Shown: positions 35,316-54,503 of the stretch, one piece after another
Layout: the number at the start of each line of letters is the position of its first letter
How positions within the stretch are numbered: position 1 is the first letter of the stretch
From: Rhexocercosporidium sp. MPI-PUGE-AT-0058
Lineage: Eukaryota; Ascomycota; Leotiomycetes; Helotiales
Direction of reading: 5' to 3'
Length of the DNA stretch: 64,000 nucleotides
Assembly (NCBI GenBank): GCA_020746875.1
Contig: JAGTJL010000008.1
Coordinates: 1,736,001-1,800,000, forward strand
Program-made: the position numbers and the translations under genes
The notes under the pieces: model-generated
Database searches by the model: none
What the model saw: the letters and a program-made list of their open reading frames with translations, nothing else
Told to the model about the DNA's origin: nothing

Positions 35316-36070
35316 TTTGAAGTGGGTTGAAGCGAACTGAATGTTGCTCGAAGTAGAAGTTACTTGAACACAGTAATCAGTTTGCTAATAACTAGTTTGG
35401 GGAATTACTTCGTGAGCTTTAAGATACGGTCAGACTCTAAAGAGAATAAGACGCCGTCTTGACCCCAACTGGAAGTCTTATGTGCTGTGCCAAAGGTGGG
35501 GTCCCTTCATTTAGGCGTCCTCGCATTGGCGGGCACGAGGCTACAGGGATGAATTGCAGAAGATGACAGTCACTTGATTGGATAAAATCTATACAAAGAG
35601 ATAGAAGACAGAGGAGGCAATGTAAATGCTTTAGATCCTCAATGTGAAGACAAGATAAGAAACGAGAAGACTCTCTTGGCGCGGTTGGTACTTCTCAAGA
35701 TCAGGCGAAGCCACCCCCAGAAGTCAGAGAGGAGTTATCACATCTCAATTTCGAGGAAGAAGGAGAAAGGCGTTGAATCAAACGACTGATCCTGATAGCA
35801 GGATTGATTGTAATAGCTCGATGTTATACAAACATGCCGTGTAGCTGGATCTGAAGCGGTGCGCAAAAGCATGAAACTTTATGAGTTAACAAATGTAGAA
35901 TAAGCAGTTTGAAAGAGATCCATATGCAAATTACAGATGGAAAAGTAACTAAAGGAGCAGGAAAAGCAACATAAGGGTGGATTGGAAGGACCCACATCGA
36001 CAGGCACGTTCATCCTACCGCCCTGCACGTGATCCGCGCGACATCTGCGAGCGTGAAACAAAGCAAAATC

Positions 36071-36105
<35 letters not shown>

Positions 36106-36424
36106 GAACGACTATCAGCCGGGTCATCAGGATCGTCATAACAAAATGCTCCACGATGACAAATTATGATACTATTGTATACCTCCAGCTGATTTCCAAG
36201 TTACTTACCACAACCAAAGCCAAGGGGACGAAGACACCCAAGAATCGATACCAGCAAGCGTTCATAGTTTTGTGTCTCGTCTCATCTCATCTCTTATTCA
36301 CGCTCGCTGTACTCACTACATCACAGTGTAGTAGAAGTACGTAATATAGAAGTACGGCACTCTCGCTGTCCTTGAAGCTGTTCGCGCTCGCACGGCCCCA
36401 CGTCGCGGTCGCGTCTCCCCCGAA
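35316..36424. other. Intergenic, divergent promoters
   Basis: About 1.1 kb between two divergently transcribed genes. It contains a trinucleotide run at 36071-36105 and, near 36390-36480, a CT-rich leader before the next start codon. No coding frame is supported. Confidence 0.6.
36071..36105. repeat. (CTA)n microsatellite, about 11.7 copies
   Basis: An uninterrupted CTA run lies 320 bases upstream of the next gene's start codon. It is likely length-polymorphic. Confidence 0.95.
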
Positions 36425-38257
36425 ATGGTGCCCCTCACCCTCTCTTCTTTGCCCTCCTCCTCCTCGTCCTGCTCCTCCCCATCCTCCTCATTCCATACTG
36501 CACCAAGGTCGCCAATGTCAATTACAGAGGACCCGGCGCCTGTCGCAGGAGGATCGTCACCCTCGAAGCATGGCTACCGAAGAGCAATCCAAGTAACCGA
36601 TGAGGTCAAAAATCATTGTCACATCTATTTGGACGAGCAAATCTGTTTGTATCCTACTATCTCGGGTGGCCCAGCTGCTAACAGTCATAGACTCCACCGC
36701 CCTCACTCTGCTTAATGATCTTGTCGTGGCAGGAGCTTCACATCCCGATTGTGGAGGGAGACCTGTAATTGCGCCGGATCCCCATCATATAGAGCTCGCG
36801 AGCGCCCTTCTCATCCACCCCCGACCTACTCCACAAGAAGCTTTGAATGTCGCCTACCCGTCTCGCGCCTTAACCTTCCTCCGAAATGTTTTCTCAATAC
36901 CAGGACCCCTTAATGCGAATTTGAGCGAGGCCTTCTCCTTCTTCCCTGTTGGCAGTAGCAGGAAGTCGAGAGGAAGCCGACACGTTGTAAAATACGAGGA
37001 CTCATCTAGCGGGTCAGATACAGAGGACAAGCAGGAGCATGTAAACGGAATTATCGCCAACAACGGCAGGATACGGAGGTGCGCCAAGGATTTCTGGCAC
37101 ATGGTGGGATGGGCTTTCAACTGCAGTGTGAGATACCCCAGGAGGTGGAAGGTCTGGAAGGTATGGTTGGACTACATGCTGGATGTTCTGGATGCCGACT
37201 GGGCGGAGCGCGAAAAGCAAGATCTTGACGAACCTTGTGCCAACAGGAACGACGAAGAGATTGAAGAGAGCTGGAAGCTACGGCGGCAATCGCTAATTGT
37301 CAGATACCTTTCGGATGCTGTTAATAAGTCTCACGCAATGAAGCGAGTCGTCAGATCAGCATTCGCGGATGGAGATGCTGAGAGTTTGAAGGACTTCCCG
37401 GAGATATTCCCAAACGAAACTAAGAAGCCTAAATACCAGAGCGGACAGAAGAGAAAAAGAGAGGATCCCGCGGGCAAGATGTTCGTTATCCACGACGTCG
37501 AGGACGAAGCAGAATTTGAGTCTTGTGGTACATCTGAGTCATCTCAAGACGATGCTGCTGATGAAAATATGTCGGGCGAGACCTGGCTAGGAGACATGGA
37601 TTCCATAGCACTCCGACAAAGAGTAATCATGCTGGTGCGTAACTTCTACAAAGTCTAAAGGCTCGCCGGCTTGCTAACTCCCTTCAGCTGTCAAGAGTAT
37701 CTGCCTACCTTCCCGACTGCTTTGCCGGTATAGTGGATGTTTACGATGAAATTTACCAATGCACTATCCGGCTTCCCTTACCGGCATTCGCACTCTTCAT
37801 GTCAACCACCGAATCTTCCCAGCTGCCCCAAGTCGTATTTGTTTCGCTTGCACAACTTCTCTTACTTCGCCTTTTACCTATGAGTGCCCCACGCCCACAG
37901 ACAGTCGAAGAAGGCCGGAATAGTGACGATGTGACACAGTTGGTGCTGGAGCGGTGCTTCTTACCTTTCGCTGCGTCGAATGCATCTGTTTTTGATAATG
38001 CCCGAGTCTCGATTCTTGCGGAGAACTTCCTAAGGATACTTGTACAAACAGGAGGCTGCGAGTATACTCCAGTTCTGAAAGCAGCCGTTGAGAAAGGTAT
38101 ACTAGCACGAGAAACTAAAATAAAGGGGGACAAGAGGAGGAAGGGGAGTGATGCTAGGAGTAAGGTGGATGAAGGTGAAACATTTTGGTTGAAAGCAAGC
38201 GGGCAGAGAATGAGGTGTCAAATCGCCGTGTTGAAGCAGATTGCAGCAGCTGGTTGA
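36425..38257 (+). CDS. Unrecognised fungal protein with a nuclear localisation-like motif
   Basis: Three-exon model giving 577 residues: 36425-36644, 36691-37634, 37688-38257. Both introns are short (46 and 53 nt) with CTAAC branch sites (GCTAAC at about 36677, TTGCTAAC near 37673), and phases agree. The donor of intron 1 is GTTTGT; a GTAACC donor at 36593 would break the frame. The N-terminus is Ser-rich (LPSSSSSCSSPSSS). The middle has an aromatic/basic block (RYPRRWKVWKVWLDYMLDVL), an acidic Ser-rich patch (YEDSSSGSDTEDKQE) and a basic cluster (KKPKYQSGQKRKREDP) that could direct nuclear import. The C-terminal 190 residues look helical (VVFVSLAQLLLLRLLP, ILAENFLRILVQTGG). I know no domain for it. 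Start could instead be the in-frame ATG at 36515. Codon usage and intactness suggest a real gene. Confidence 0.75.
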
Positions 38258-41200
38258 GAGTCTACTAGTAAATTGTTCGTACCGCCTCAGTGAGGAACTG
38301 CAATCTGTAAGACTGTCACATATTGAGGGTGCATCTGCTCTGTTCTGTCAGCATGTTAGAAACAGATGTCAATCGAGGCAGTCCACAAGAGGGAAAATCA
38401 GGAATGGCATGACCCCTTGGTTCGGTCCTCGACGAAGTCCAGAGCAGAGGTCGTCCGTCGTATTCCCAGACCTGGACTCATCCGACCGTTCTAAGTGGTA
38501 CACAATCAATCACCCCTACAAGCCACAATTAGAAATTTACTATTTTTCAAAACCGGATCTGAAATCGGGCGTGGTAGTGGGAGGCGAATTCCTCCCCTCC
38601 CCTGAACTTCAGATTGCCAACAAGCTAAACTAACGAGCAAGCTCATATCTCTATTTGAACGTCGTGTTCCCCTCCTTTAGCCTCGTCTTCACAGTGTTGA
38701 TCACTCCTGCACAGCCCCAGGACAACTTGCCAATCACGGGTTGCGGGAGAGGGACCAGCTCTCCTGCACGATACGGATACGGGTCTGCACCAGCGATCTG
38801 TCAGCTATACATAGAACGAATTCCTGGCACGACTGGTCCAGATGCAAGAGAGATATGGACAAAACCCCAAAGCATCGTATTCAAGTTCTGCATGCGAGTG
38901 AGAGCCATATCGCCAACTCTTCGCTTCGCTTCTGGCACTGTAACAGCAACGGCAACGGGATACCTCCATGTTGAGACAGTCAATTACATCACCCTACCAG
39001 GATCCTGGCGACCGATCGCCGAGAGCGCCCCTTTTTTCCCCACGATACATACAGTTAGTACTGTACTGTATCGCGATTCTATCAATAGAACGCACGCATA
39101 TCTTGTCTCTTTTTGGGTGCATCCATGGATCCGGATTACAGTTTTGCAAAACAGGTCGTGTGTGCGAGATCTTGCAACGTTGCAGGGAGTCTGCTACTAC
39201 TGTACTGTATCAGAGAAAAGGAGGGAAAGGAGGGAAAGGTAGGTAGGTCGGTAGGTAGGTCCTGATCATAGCCACATGGAGAAATAATTGTCCTGTCGAC
39301 TGTCGATTTCTCCATGAGCCAGCCGTCATCTGTCTTTCTGGCTGGCTTCCTGCGGCTTACCACCCCACCCACATCGCATCGCATCCTACCCGCCACGGAA
39401 GCCGTCAAAGGTGTTCTGGAAGCTGTCCTGACTGACTTCTAGCCCACCCGAATGTGAGAGGGAGAAATCCTGAAAATCGGCTTGACTTGGCGGGGGAAAC
39501 AAATCTTTGATTTTGCACGTCGTGCAGGTCCGAAGAGCAAGGAGCACTAGGTACGGTACTGGACGGACGGGCTTTGAAGGCCCAGGCGGCTCAGACTCTG
39601 TCTCGGATGAAAGGTTGCAAAGAATGAAAAGGTGCCGCAAAAAGTGCAGAAGTCGCTGCTGTTGTGCCTACAACGACGGAAGAAAAGCCCGAGCGGAAAT
39701 CGAGCCGTCCAGAATGAATGCGTTGTGTGTGTGTGATGCTCCCTGTCCTGCGGAACGTTGGGAAACCCATGCAGCCACTGTTGGACAGAACAACAGAATC
39801 CGGAAGATCTTTCCGTCTTGAGACCTGAACACCTAACGGCCTCTCCGATGGGGTGGAATGAAAGATCCGTTTGCTTTCCATCATTTGCAGAGTTTCGGAG
39901 ATCAAGGAAAGGCTCAGCTACGGCTACAAAATGTTTGCATAATCTCGGCCCAAGTCCAGTCGAGTCCAGTAAGTAGTCAAGTAAGTAGTCAAGTAAGTAG
40001 TCAAGTAAGTAGTCAGGTAGCGTTGGACTCCTCTCGGCTCATCCAAGAACAAGGGAATCCGGGCCGCCCAGGTCTTCAGCCACAGTAGTCAGAGATTTTC
40101 CTCCCGGTCTTGTCTTGGTCTTGGACAGCGCAGAGTGTGGCTTGACTGCTCGGCTGGTCCTCGACCCTTCTGGCTAGTCCACAGTACGAAAGTACCGTTC
40201 TGCTCAGCCCTAGAAATGGAGCCAAGGGTTCAAGCCACAGTCTGTCGATCTCTCTTAGACTCCCGCAAAATGGGACCCGCCCGAGGAGATCTGTGTCAAA
40301 GCGTCCGCGGGGGCCCTTGCGAGTGGGATGGATAGATTGTGGGGAAAGGCATCGAGCCTTTCTCTCCTCCTGCCTCGTGGCAGCATCCATGTCGACCCGG
40401 TCTGCTGTCAGCTGCCAAGGGGAAGCAAGAAAACTTTATTCTGTTTCGGGCAGCACAAGCACAAGCAAGCAGCAAGCACGCACAACAGCACTGCCATCGC
40501 TCGAGCTCGAGCGAGCGTATGGTGGGATATATGCAAAATTCGATTTTGATTTCAATCTCGATCTCGATCTCGAGCCGGGTACCGCGGCTGGCAAGTGTTT
40601 GCCGGTGGACCGTTCTGTGTACTGTGTATCGCCTGCCTGGTGATGCAGCGAGCGGAGCTTTGTCTACGAGTACAAGCCGTCTGTTCTCAGGATACTGTAA
40701 TATTGATTCTGATTCTGAAGACTTATCGAGACAGCAAGCTCGCTGTAGTATGCCGAGGCACGGATGGTCGGTTCGCTCTCAGGGAAGGGGGGAAAAGCAT
40801 TCGCCGAAGGCAGTAATACTTTACGCCGGACACAGAGAGTTATGCTAGCGAGGCCATAATTTCCTATTCTAAAGCCCGATCCTGTAAAGCCGGTCGGCTG
40901 TATGGCATTCTTGGTAATGGTAATGCTCGAGTATAGCATACGACTCAACATGTGCACTTGTGTTCTTGGCTGTGAGTCAGCTAGTCGTGTGCTTACGTGG
41001 TCGTGAAGAGGTAAGTCTGTGTCGGGGTGTGTTGCATTATTCAGTGGTTGGGCGTAGGAGCGAAGAGCGAGGAATCCCGAAGGTTCAGCGTCGATGTTTA
41101 CTATTCAGAACAGAGCGTGCGGCCCGGTCGCTTATACAATGATTTGGATTTCTTTCTAATTTCTTTGTTTCTTCCTCCAGTTCATTTCTGCACGGTTCAC

Positions 41201-42872
41201 TGACTGTTTTTGGGCATTGGTTTCCAGGGTAGTGCTTCGAATTGGCTATGTGTTACTTGGAGATAGTTCGGAGAAGGGGAACCGGATGGTTAGCAATCAT
41301 TGACCTTCTCTTTCCAATGGAGTGGATAGAGTGACAGATGTAGACGTCGAGCGCCTGGCTCAACAAAAGTCCTGGACGTCGTCTCGTACGAGGAGCTTGG
41401 CCAGTCAGCTCGGCTCTAGGGAACGGCAGAGAGTAGAGAGCTGAGTTGAGCCACCAGGGGCCCGGCTTGCCTCGTACCGACAGTCTGGTTCGGGATCAGG
41501 ACAGGACAGCACAGGAAGTACTTGGTAGTACTTCGTAAGTGCAGAAGTCGTTGAGTGTTACGGTCTTGGGGCATGATGCACCAGCCACACCTCTTGAGCT
41601 GGTGTTACTGTAGCGTGCTAGCGCACAAGTGAGCAGCTGTGGAGGTTACTTTGTATGAGAAATACGAGCTAAGTGTTGGAATCAAGGTTAAACTTATCGC
41701 CGGGGAATTTTTCCTTATCGTCGTAACGGCATACGAGAAGAGTATGCTGGGGATGGGCATAAGTGGATCAAGGAAGGGATGAGAAGCTCCCAGTCAGTCG
41801 TCTGTTTCTCTCTCTCTCTCTCCTTTTTTTCCCCCTCTCTGCACCACTACCTATTCTTGGAGACAGACAGTCCAGTCCAGTCCAGTCCACCCAGACGGTG
41901 AGATCCGAGCATGTCGCTTGTCAGAACCTACTTTATCACGGGTCCAATGAAAACTTTTGCCGTCATGCAGGACAAAGACGCAAATCGTGGCTGAGCCACA
42001 CTGCAGCTGCCGACTTTCCAGGTTCAGCGCGCTCGGCGATTGAGCGAGAGACCCCTGAAAGAACATCGGCCCACCACGGCCATATCGCCCCACTCTTCTG
42101 AAGAATATTCTAGGGTGTTCCTTCCCGATAAGGCTTAGAGCGGGGCTGGTGTCGTCATTGTGACTTCGATCACGGCAACCCCTGCGCAGCCGCCGTCACT
42201 TGCACTCACCACCATCACCAAGTCCAGCCATAGCATGGCAGGGAAGAGCAGGGAAAGAATTTGATGGGTTGAGGGTAGTGGGTATGGCATGCTATGGGTG
42301 AGTCCCGGGATACCGATTTCTGTCTCTGCCGTGAATATAACAAGATCTAGTCGCCGTCCCTTCCACTCTTCGGAAGACAGAACAAAGAAAGCCACAGTCA
42401 GACTTCACTCACTCCCTTGAGGACTCGGTCACATTCTCGATTTATCTCCGACTCAACACCGACTCCGAACATCCATCCAGTCACCCATCCCCCACACTAC
42501 TGGCACGCTCGATCGATACCTGCCTACCTATCTACATACACTTAGTCAAGAGTACGCACTCCTCTTCTCTCTCCACTACGCACTTAACTTCCTTCGCACA
42601 CGCTCGACTCAAATACCACTGCTTGCATAACAGTCACCTAACTAACTGTCCGACGCAGGCACCTGACCCAGTGATTACGAACTCGAGCCAACTTAGCCAC
42701 ACGCTTCGAGTGCCTTCTCGACCTACTCTAACTCACTCACTCCCTCACTCACTCACTCTGCTACCCCGGACCGGTTTTGCTCGAGTCACCCTCGCATCGG
42801 AGCCGAGACCGCTGCTCAGCTATAAGTAAAGGCCCTCGCTGGTGGAGGTGGCGATCCGATACGCACTACGAA
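38258..42872. other. 4.6 kb gene-free region upstream of the C2H2 factor
   Basis: Balanced composition and not RIP-affected, yet no frame with an ATG, splice structure or recognisable domain was found; open stretches such as 38655-39242 begin at TTG. It holds several low-complexity tracts: a 12-bp tandem repeat at 39971-40018, GATCTC repeats near 40553-40572, CT tracts at 41805-41840, CCAGT repeats near 41868-41888, and an ACTC-rich leader at 42725-42765. It probably contains a long promoter and 5' UTR for the downstream transcription factor, possibly with introns or a non-coding transcript. Confidence 0.55.
39971..40018. repeat. Tandem repeat, 12-bp unit AAGTAGTCAAGT x4
   Basis: Four head-to-tail copies, the last with one change (AAGTAGTCAGGT). 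It lies 2.85 kb upstream of the factor's start codon. Confidence 0.93.
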
Positions 42873-45064
42873 ATGTTAGCACTACCCAACCATCGCCGTC
42901 AGCTCTATTCTCAGTCCATCAGCATACCACAACAAGATCATCAACACTGGTCGCCGACATCAACAGCAACATCATCATCATCATCAACGACAACAACTTC
43001 AGCACCAGCACCTCTCATCTCGACGCCGCAACCTCAATACCATAACACAACATCGAGTATTTTCTCTTTCGGACAAGACCAACCACTGTTCGACTACCAA
43101 TCTCAACACCAGTTTCCCTCACCTCAACCTCAACCACTGATGCAGTCTGAGCATACCCACAACAGCTGGCTTGAGAACGGGCAACTCACTCCTCGATCTG
43201 CCACACGGGCACACCATCGCGAGCCTTCCTTGTCATCCTTGGGGTCGGCGGGTCCCTCGTCTCCTTACACGGCGAATACCTCGAATCCTCAAGTCGTGGG
43301 GGACATCTATCATGAGTTTCATGACTATCAACACAATTCATCGAAGCCTTTGACCCCAGCGCATACTCCATCGCAGGAGCACTTCCTCACGCCACACTAC
43401 TCGAACTTCTACCACAACCCGAATCTGCCATTCGCCATGGGCCACGATGGTCTTCCAAAGCAGCATTCTGGAAGCTCCGAGCTGATGGCGGCTCCGGAAT
43501 TCAACCACTCGGGGAGACCGTCAATATCATCTACGGTGGCGAATGACTCACCCTCCACGCCACCTTCTTACGAGGAAGACAGACAAAAGAATGGTGAGAG
43601 TTCGCGGTTCGATTTATGGCTGTCTGAATACTTACAACATTGCGACGATGAAGCATACAGGAACGCAGTCCCAAAACTGAACAGAACAATGACGGACGCC
43701 TATACCGACGAACTCTACAGCCCGAACTTCCAACTCACCTCGGCGCCTTCCTCGACTCCTGCACCGAACGTCACACTCTCGCCTCAGAACGATGTCTTCT
43801 CCCAGAGACTTCAAGCCGCCAACTCTCAGCACTTGAGCGCCAATACACAGACTCCTCTGACAATCCCTTCACGAGAGCGATCGCCCTTCAGGCAAGGATC
43901 TCCTCTTGCGCCAACAGGAAATACATTTGGGCCGCAGTCACCGAATGTTCGCTTTGGAACCGCACAACATCTCCGGCAGCAGCAGAAGGCTGAGAGCGAT
44001 GCGCGCGCACTGCAACAGCAATTGGAGAGGGCATCGTCCGAGCACTCGACGCCCAAGACCATCTCGCCAAAGGATGTTGATCTAGTGTATCATGAGAACG
44101 AGGAAGATGCGAATACTCCGTTGTTCCCACCTCAGCAGAACCAGCGCCGGCCTTCAAACTACGGCCAGCAGCAGCCTGCCCTTGGTCGAGAAGTCTCGGA
44201 GGATGACAATGCATCGCAGAGAAGCTACGGCAGCATGGCCACTACGAGGAGAGAGAGTTCGTCAGCGTACTCGACATCCTCGCAGACTACGCAACACCAA
44301 GGCACATTCAACTTTATCCCTCCGGCGGTGCCAGGCAGCGTGCGACAGATCCCCCAGCAATATCCGTTTGTCCCGAACACTCGGCGTCAAGCGAGCAATC
44401 TTTCCAACGTCAGCGAGGACTTCCCCTCGACGCTGACCTCGATGGAATCCAGCAGCAGCGAGTACGCCGCCGACTCTTCGGACCTGAAGAAGCCCATGGG
44501 CGCAGCGGCCGACACGGGCACATACACCTGCACCTACCACGGCTGCACGCTGCGCTTCGACACGCCCGCCAAGTTGCAGCGACACAAACGCGAGGGCCAT
44601 CGAAACTCGGCAACGATCGGCGGCGGTGGGGATGAAGGGGGCATGACGTCAGCGGCGCAACGCAACTCTCAAGCGGGGCCTCACAAAGTAAGTTCGAAAC
44701 TTCCATCTTGTTTATGTCCCTTTGCCTTTCATCGTAATCTTGCACCCATTGTCTTCTTCTTGTTTACCTTTGGACATCTTGATCTTTCAACCATCCAATC
44801 AGTACTGACATACTCCTGCAGTGTGAACGCATCAACCCATCCACCGGCAAGCCCTGCAACACCATTTTCTCGCGGCCTTACGACCTCACACGTCACGAAG
44901 ACACCATCCACAACGCGCGCAAGTTGAAAGTACACTGTCCGCTGTGCACCGAGGAAAAGACATTCAGCCGGAACGACGCATTGACTCGTCACTTGCGCGT
45001 GGTACATCCCGAGCATGCTGATCTATCGAAAAGCCGGCGTCGAGCGGGGGGTCTTCACGACTGA
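42873..45064 (+). CDS. C2H2 zinc-finger transcription factor, Rpn4-like
   Basis: 685 residues in two exons, 42873-44687 and 44822-45064, with a GTAAGT donor and CCTGCAG acceptor. The start is the ATG at 42873 (MLALPNHRRQLYSQ); the frame is open upstream only to a TTG. The long N-terminal part is low-complexity (Ser/Thr, Gln, Pro) with acidic patches, typical of an activation region. Zinc fingers are C-terminal: TCTYHGCTLRFDTPAKLQRH, then an unusual finger with widely spaced cysteines (CERINPSTGKPCNTIFSRPY..H....H), then CPLCTEEKTFSRNDALTRHL; the last two are encoded by exon 2, so the intron splits the array. The long Cys spacing and FSRPYDLTRH/FSRNDALTRH pair resemble the yeast proteasome-gene activator Rpn4. 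That is a family inference; the orthology is untested. Confidence 0.88.
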
Positions 45065-46754
45065 TCTGGCCCTCAGGACATGACCAGCAACATTCATCAT
45101 CATCATCATCACGACTCGACTTGACTCGGCTCATCATTCATTTCGAGACGCCAGACCAGGCCAGGGAAGCTGTTCAGTCTGTGGGGCCACAACTCTCTCC
45201 CTTCTCTCTCTCCCCATTCCACATTCTTTGGGTTTGCCTGATCTCAACCCAACTCACCCCACCCCACCCGTCCCGCCAGAATGAGGAGACATCTGCAGGG
45301 ACTTCCGGCAACTGGAGCATGGGGCCATCGGGCATGTATCGCAAAGCAAATTGTCAATGCAGTCTCTGCATCATTTGCAGGGGATGGCCCGTCCTCCGCC
45401 TTTGTCCGGGCAGAGGCACAGGGTTGGCGCCAGCCACCACCACCACACACTCTTTGCTGATTCGCCAATGGCATCACCTGAGGGGTTACACTTAACAGCA
45501 TGACCTAGCATGACATCACCAGCAACATGCGACCTCTCGGGGTTTGTCTTGCAACTATTGGAACCGCATCTGCACCTGTGGCTGCAACATGGCTGCGCTG
45601 CAGCGTTCATGACTCTCAAATCATCATCGTCGTCATTTCATCATGATTCACTTACCTGTCTTCTTTCCTTGGCTTAATCATTTACTTGCTTTAGAGTGTG
45701 CAGCTTTTGTTTTGGGTGGGCGTACTTAGCGTCATCTTTGCAGGGAATTTTTGGTGGTTGAATTCAAGAAATGGGGGGCATTCTCCTCTTTTGGGCCAGT
45801 CACAAATTGGTCATGTGTATTCCGAGCATGCTTTCTCACTGTACAGCAATTATTATGTGTTCACGGGGGAAAACTGGGTCGCTGAGGAACAGCTGCCCTG
45901 CGAAAAAGCTAGGCTTTGGGGATTAGACTAGACTGTACAATGTGTTCCCTTCCTTTCCTACTTATGTCTATCTGTCTCTCTGACATTTCTCTCGCTTACG
46001 GCCTTGGATTTACCCTTGTGGCTGTGTAATTTTATGATGTATATTGCTACGGCACGCCAGAGAATGAATAGATGGAACTACTACGATGAAAGAGACAGAA
46101 GATAGATAGGTAGCTGGGTGGATAGGACTTGCAGGATCAAATCCGGATGAAAATGCCCAAGCGGCTATTAGATTATAGCAATCAACGTGTTGCCTCGATG
46201 TACCCTAATTAAAATTAATAATAAAAAATTGCACCGCGAGTTCCTTTGCACACATTAGTTCTGTTTTGATGGCATTTGTGACCATCCGCAGGCGAGAGAC
46301 GTCACTCGACTTCACTCAGGGTTATGATTGTTGTTGCCGTTACTCCCTGCCCCCTCTGAGCACGGGCTTGCAATACTCCCAGTGCCACCTTGTTATGCGA
46401 GTGCCAGTGTTTGCTCTTTGCTCTTTGCTGTTTGCTGTTTGTTGAATCCCAGCCTTTCTAGCTCCTTAGATAATCTTACCTGTGCACAATCATTACCTAG
46501 CTCTCGTCGAGTTAAGTTTTGTTATTTTCGGCTGCAGAGTTAGGCAAGTTAACTGAATTAGATAGATCACACACAATTCCGTACTCAAAATTTTAACATA
46601 CAACTCAGAAATACTCTTCGGGTAAACAATGATTCGTGATTCTAAACAGTAGCATGGCTACGTTTAAATTGCTTTTCCGTTGAAGATTCCACTAATCTAA
46701 TGGCCTTTGGGAAACAAACGCCGTTTTCCAATTGCCTTCTTCACATATCAAGAT
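45065..46754. other. Intergenic, between convergent genes
   Basis: About 1.7 kb between the factor and AROM stops. It contains a short CAT repeat at about 45092-45110 and TTTGCT/TTTGCTG repeats near 46410-46440. Open stretches on both strands lack supporting features. Confidence 0.6.
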
Positions 46755-52996
<6,242 letters not shown>

Positions 52997-54503
52997 TCAC
53001 ACCCATGTCCGGTTCGCAAAGCCCATCCTCATCTTGCCATAATCATGGACGACAAATATGGACTGCATGAAAGGAATAGAGAGAAACACGTACGTATCCT
53101 CCTCCCTGCTCTGGATGCCCCCTATGCAATTGATCCCATCTGGTAGATTTGTCAGGATGAAGTTCTTACCCGCCACCACAATTCGAGAGCTGCCGACTCC
53201 AAAGACGAAGTTGGGAAGGCTCGCTTTACAGGGGAAAATCCAGGCGCCATTGGCCTGCTTGTAGCTGCCAGCTACCAGTTTGTAATATCTGTTAGCAATC
53301 GACTCGGGCATCATGGAGATATTTCCTCCCGTATCCGTCATGACTTGAATATTGGTACGGTTGTACTTGTCGGACCCTATCGCGAACCCTGTCCAGTTGA
53401 ACGCCCAAAACGCTCCACCGCCTGGGATTATGGTGATCGGTGTATACACGATACTGCCGGTGTATTTCTTCTGGTCGATGAAACCAAAATCAATGGTTCC
53501 TATTCCGTTGTGGACGAGAGATACCGTGAATACGGGCGCTATACCGGTTAGCCCTTGGTGAGCTATGCTGTTGAGGTAACCTACCAGCTAGAAGTGGCAA
53601 TATATACGTTATCCATGTTTGCTGCGGCTCTGGTTTTTCGGAATCATTATATGCGTAGCTTAATCCAAGTACACCATCCACACCTGGAAGCGATGCAAAC
53701 CAATTTGAAACGCCTTGTGAACATTCTATAGGATTTCCTGCTACTCCAATCGCATCTATCCAAACAATGTCCTGCCAAACTATGCCATAGTTGCTGCCGA
53801 CTGCGTATGTGGCCCCCCAAGACTGGCCGTCCCAGGGCGTAGCGTCAGACGAGGCAGAGCCATTGTAACTATCAGATTGTATTGTCAGTAGGTCTCAAAC
53901 AGTTACTTAAAGCAAGCTCTCTTTTTGTGATTGAATTTGCTTCCTTTGTAAATGGATGAACTCACTACTTGCGATTCTGGAGCATATCCATTGGCATCAG
54001 CCAGGACCACACCCAGAAGTCCCCTGATGCAGTGTCAAAGATCAAGTTTAATGTCTGTTTTGGCGTTCCAATGGTTACAGGGAACACATATCTATAAGAT
54101 TGAACTTCGGTCAGTCGTAGACTTCATCTATACAGGAACATACGTACTGCCCATCACTGTATCTCACAAGTTGGCCGTCAACTCGACGGTGAATTGAAGA
54201 ATTTGAGCTTTGATCATCGTGTAACTTCAGTTTCTCCCAGGCGAGTCGGAGGACCTTGGGCATTTGTACCTTGTGTTTGAGAAATTCTGCAGCGTATACC
54301 GCAGTTGTTGACATTTCCCGTGGTTCCCATTTTGTATTTCGGATCTGGGTCAAGGAGAATGTTGCGTTGTGTCTTTGGCTCCCGGACATGAATCTTCGCG
54401 GCGAAGGTCCACTCTTGATGTTGCCTACAGAGGCAGATACCGAAAGTACCAGAGATATCGCAATAATGATACATGTCAACACGAAACTTCCTAGCGAAGG
54501 CAT
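52997..54503 (-). CDS. Secreted pepsin-like (A1) aspartic protease with altered active-site surroundings
   Basis: 434 residues in four exons: 54503-54148, 54091-53969, 53868-53585 and 53538-52997, all phases consistent; introns of 56, 100 and 46 nt. Signal peptide: MPSLGSFVLTCIIIAISLVL then SVSA. A propeptide with RNTKWEP and LRLAWEKLKLH follows. First active site: TLNLIFDTASGDFWVWSW (canonical DTGSS is DTASG). Flap: ATYAVGSNYG, keeping the Tyr but lacking the usual GDGS. Then GVLGLSYAY, APVFTVSL and DFGFIDQKKYTGSIVYTP. Second active site: MTDTGGNISMMPESI (DTGGN where DTGTT/S is usual). Both catalytic Asp are present. C-terminus IGGIQSREE and FVVHDYGKMRMGFA fit the family. It is possibly a divergent or weakly active extracellular protease. 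No premature stops. Confidence 0.88.

Noticed and set aside
38655..39242. 195-codon plus-strand open frame
   Set aside because: Starts at TTG, has no domain or splice sites, and its composition fits random balanced sequence.
42777..42872. Upstream extension of the C2H2 factor
   Set aside because: The extension begins at TTG. The first in-frame ATG is at 42873 and gives a sensible N-terminus.
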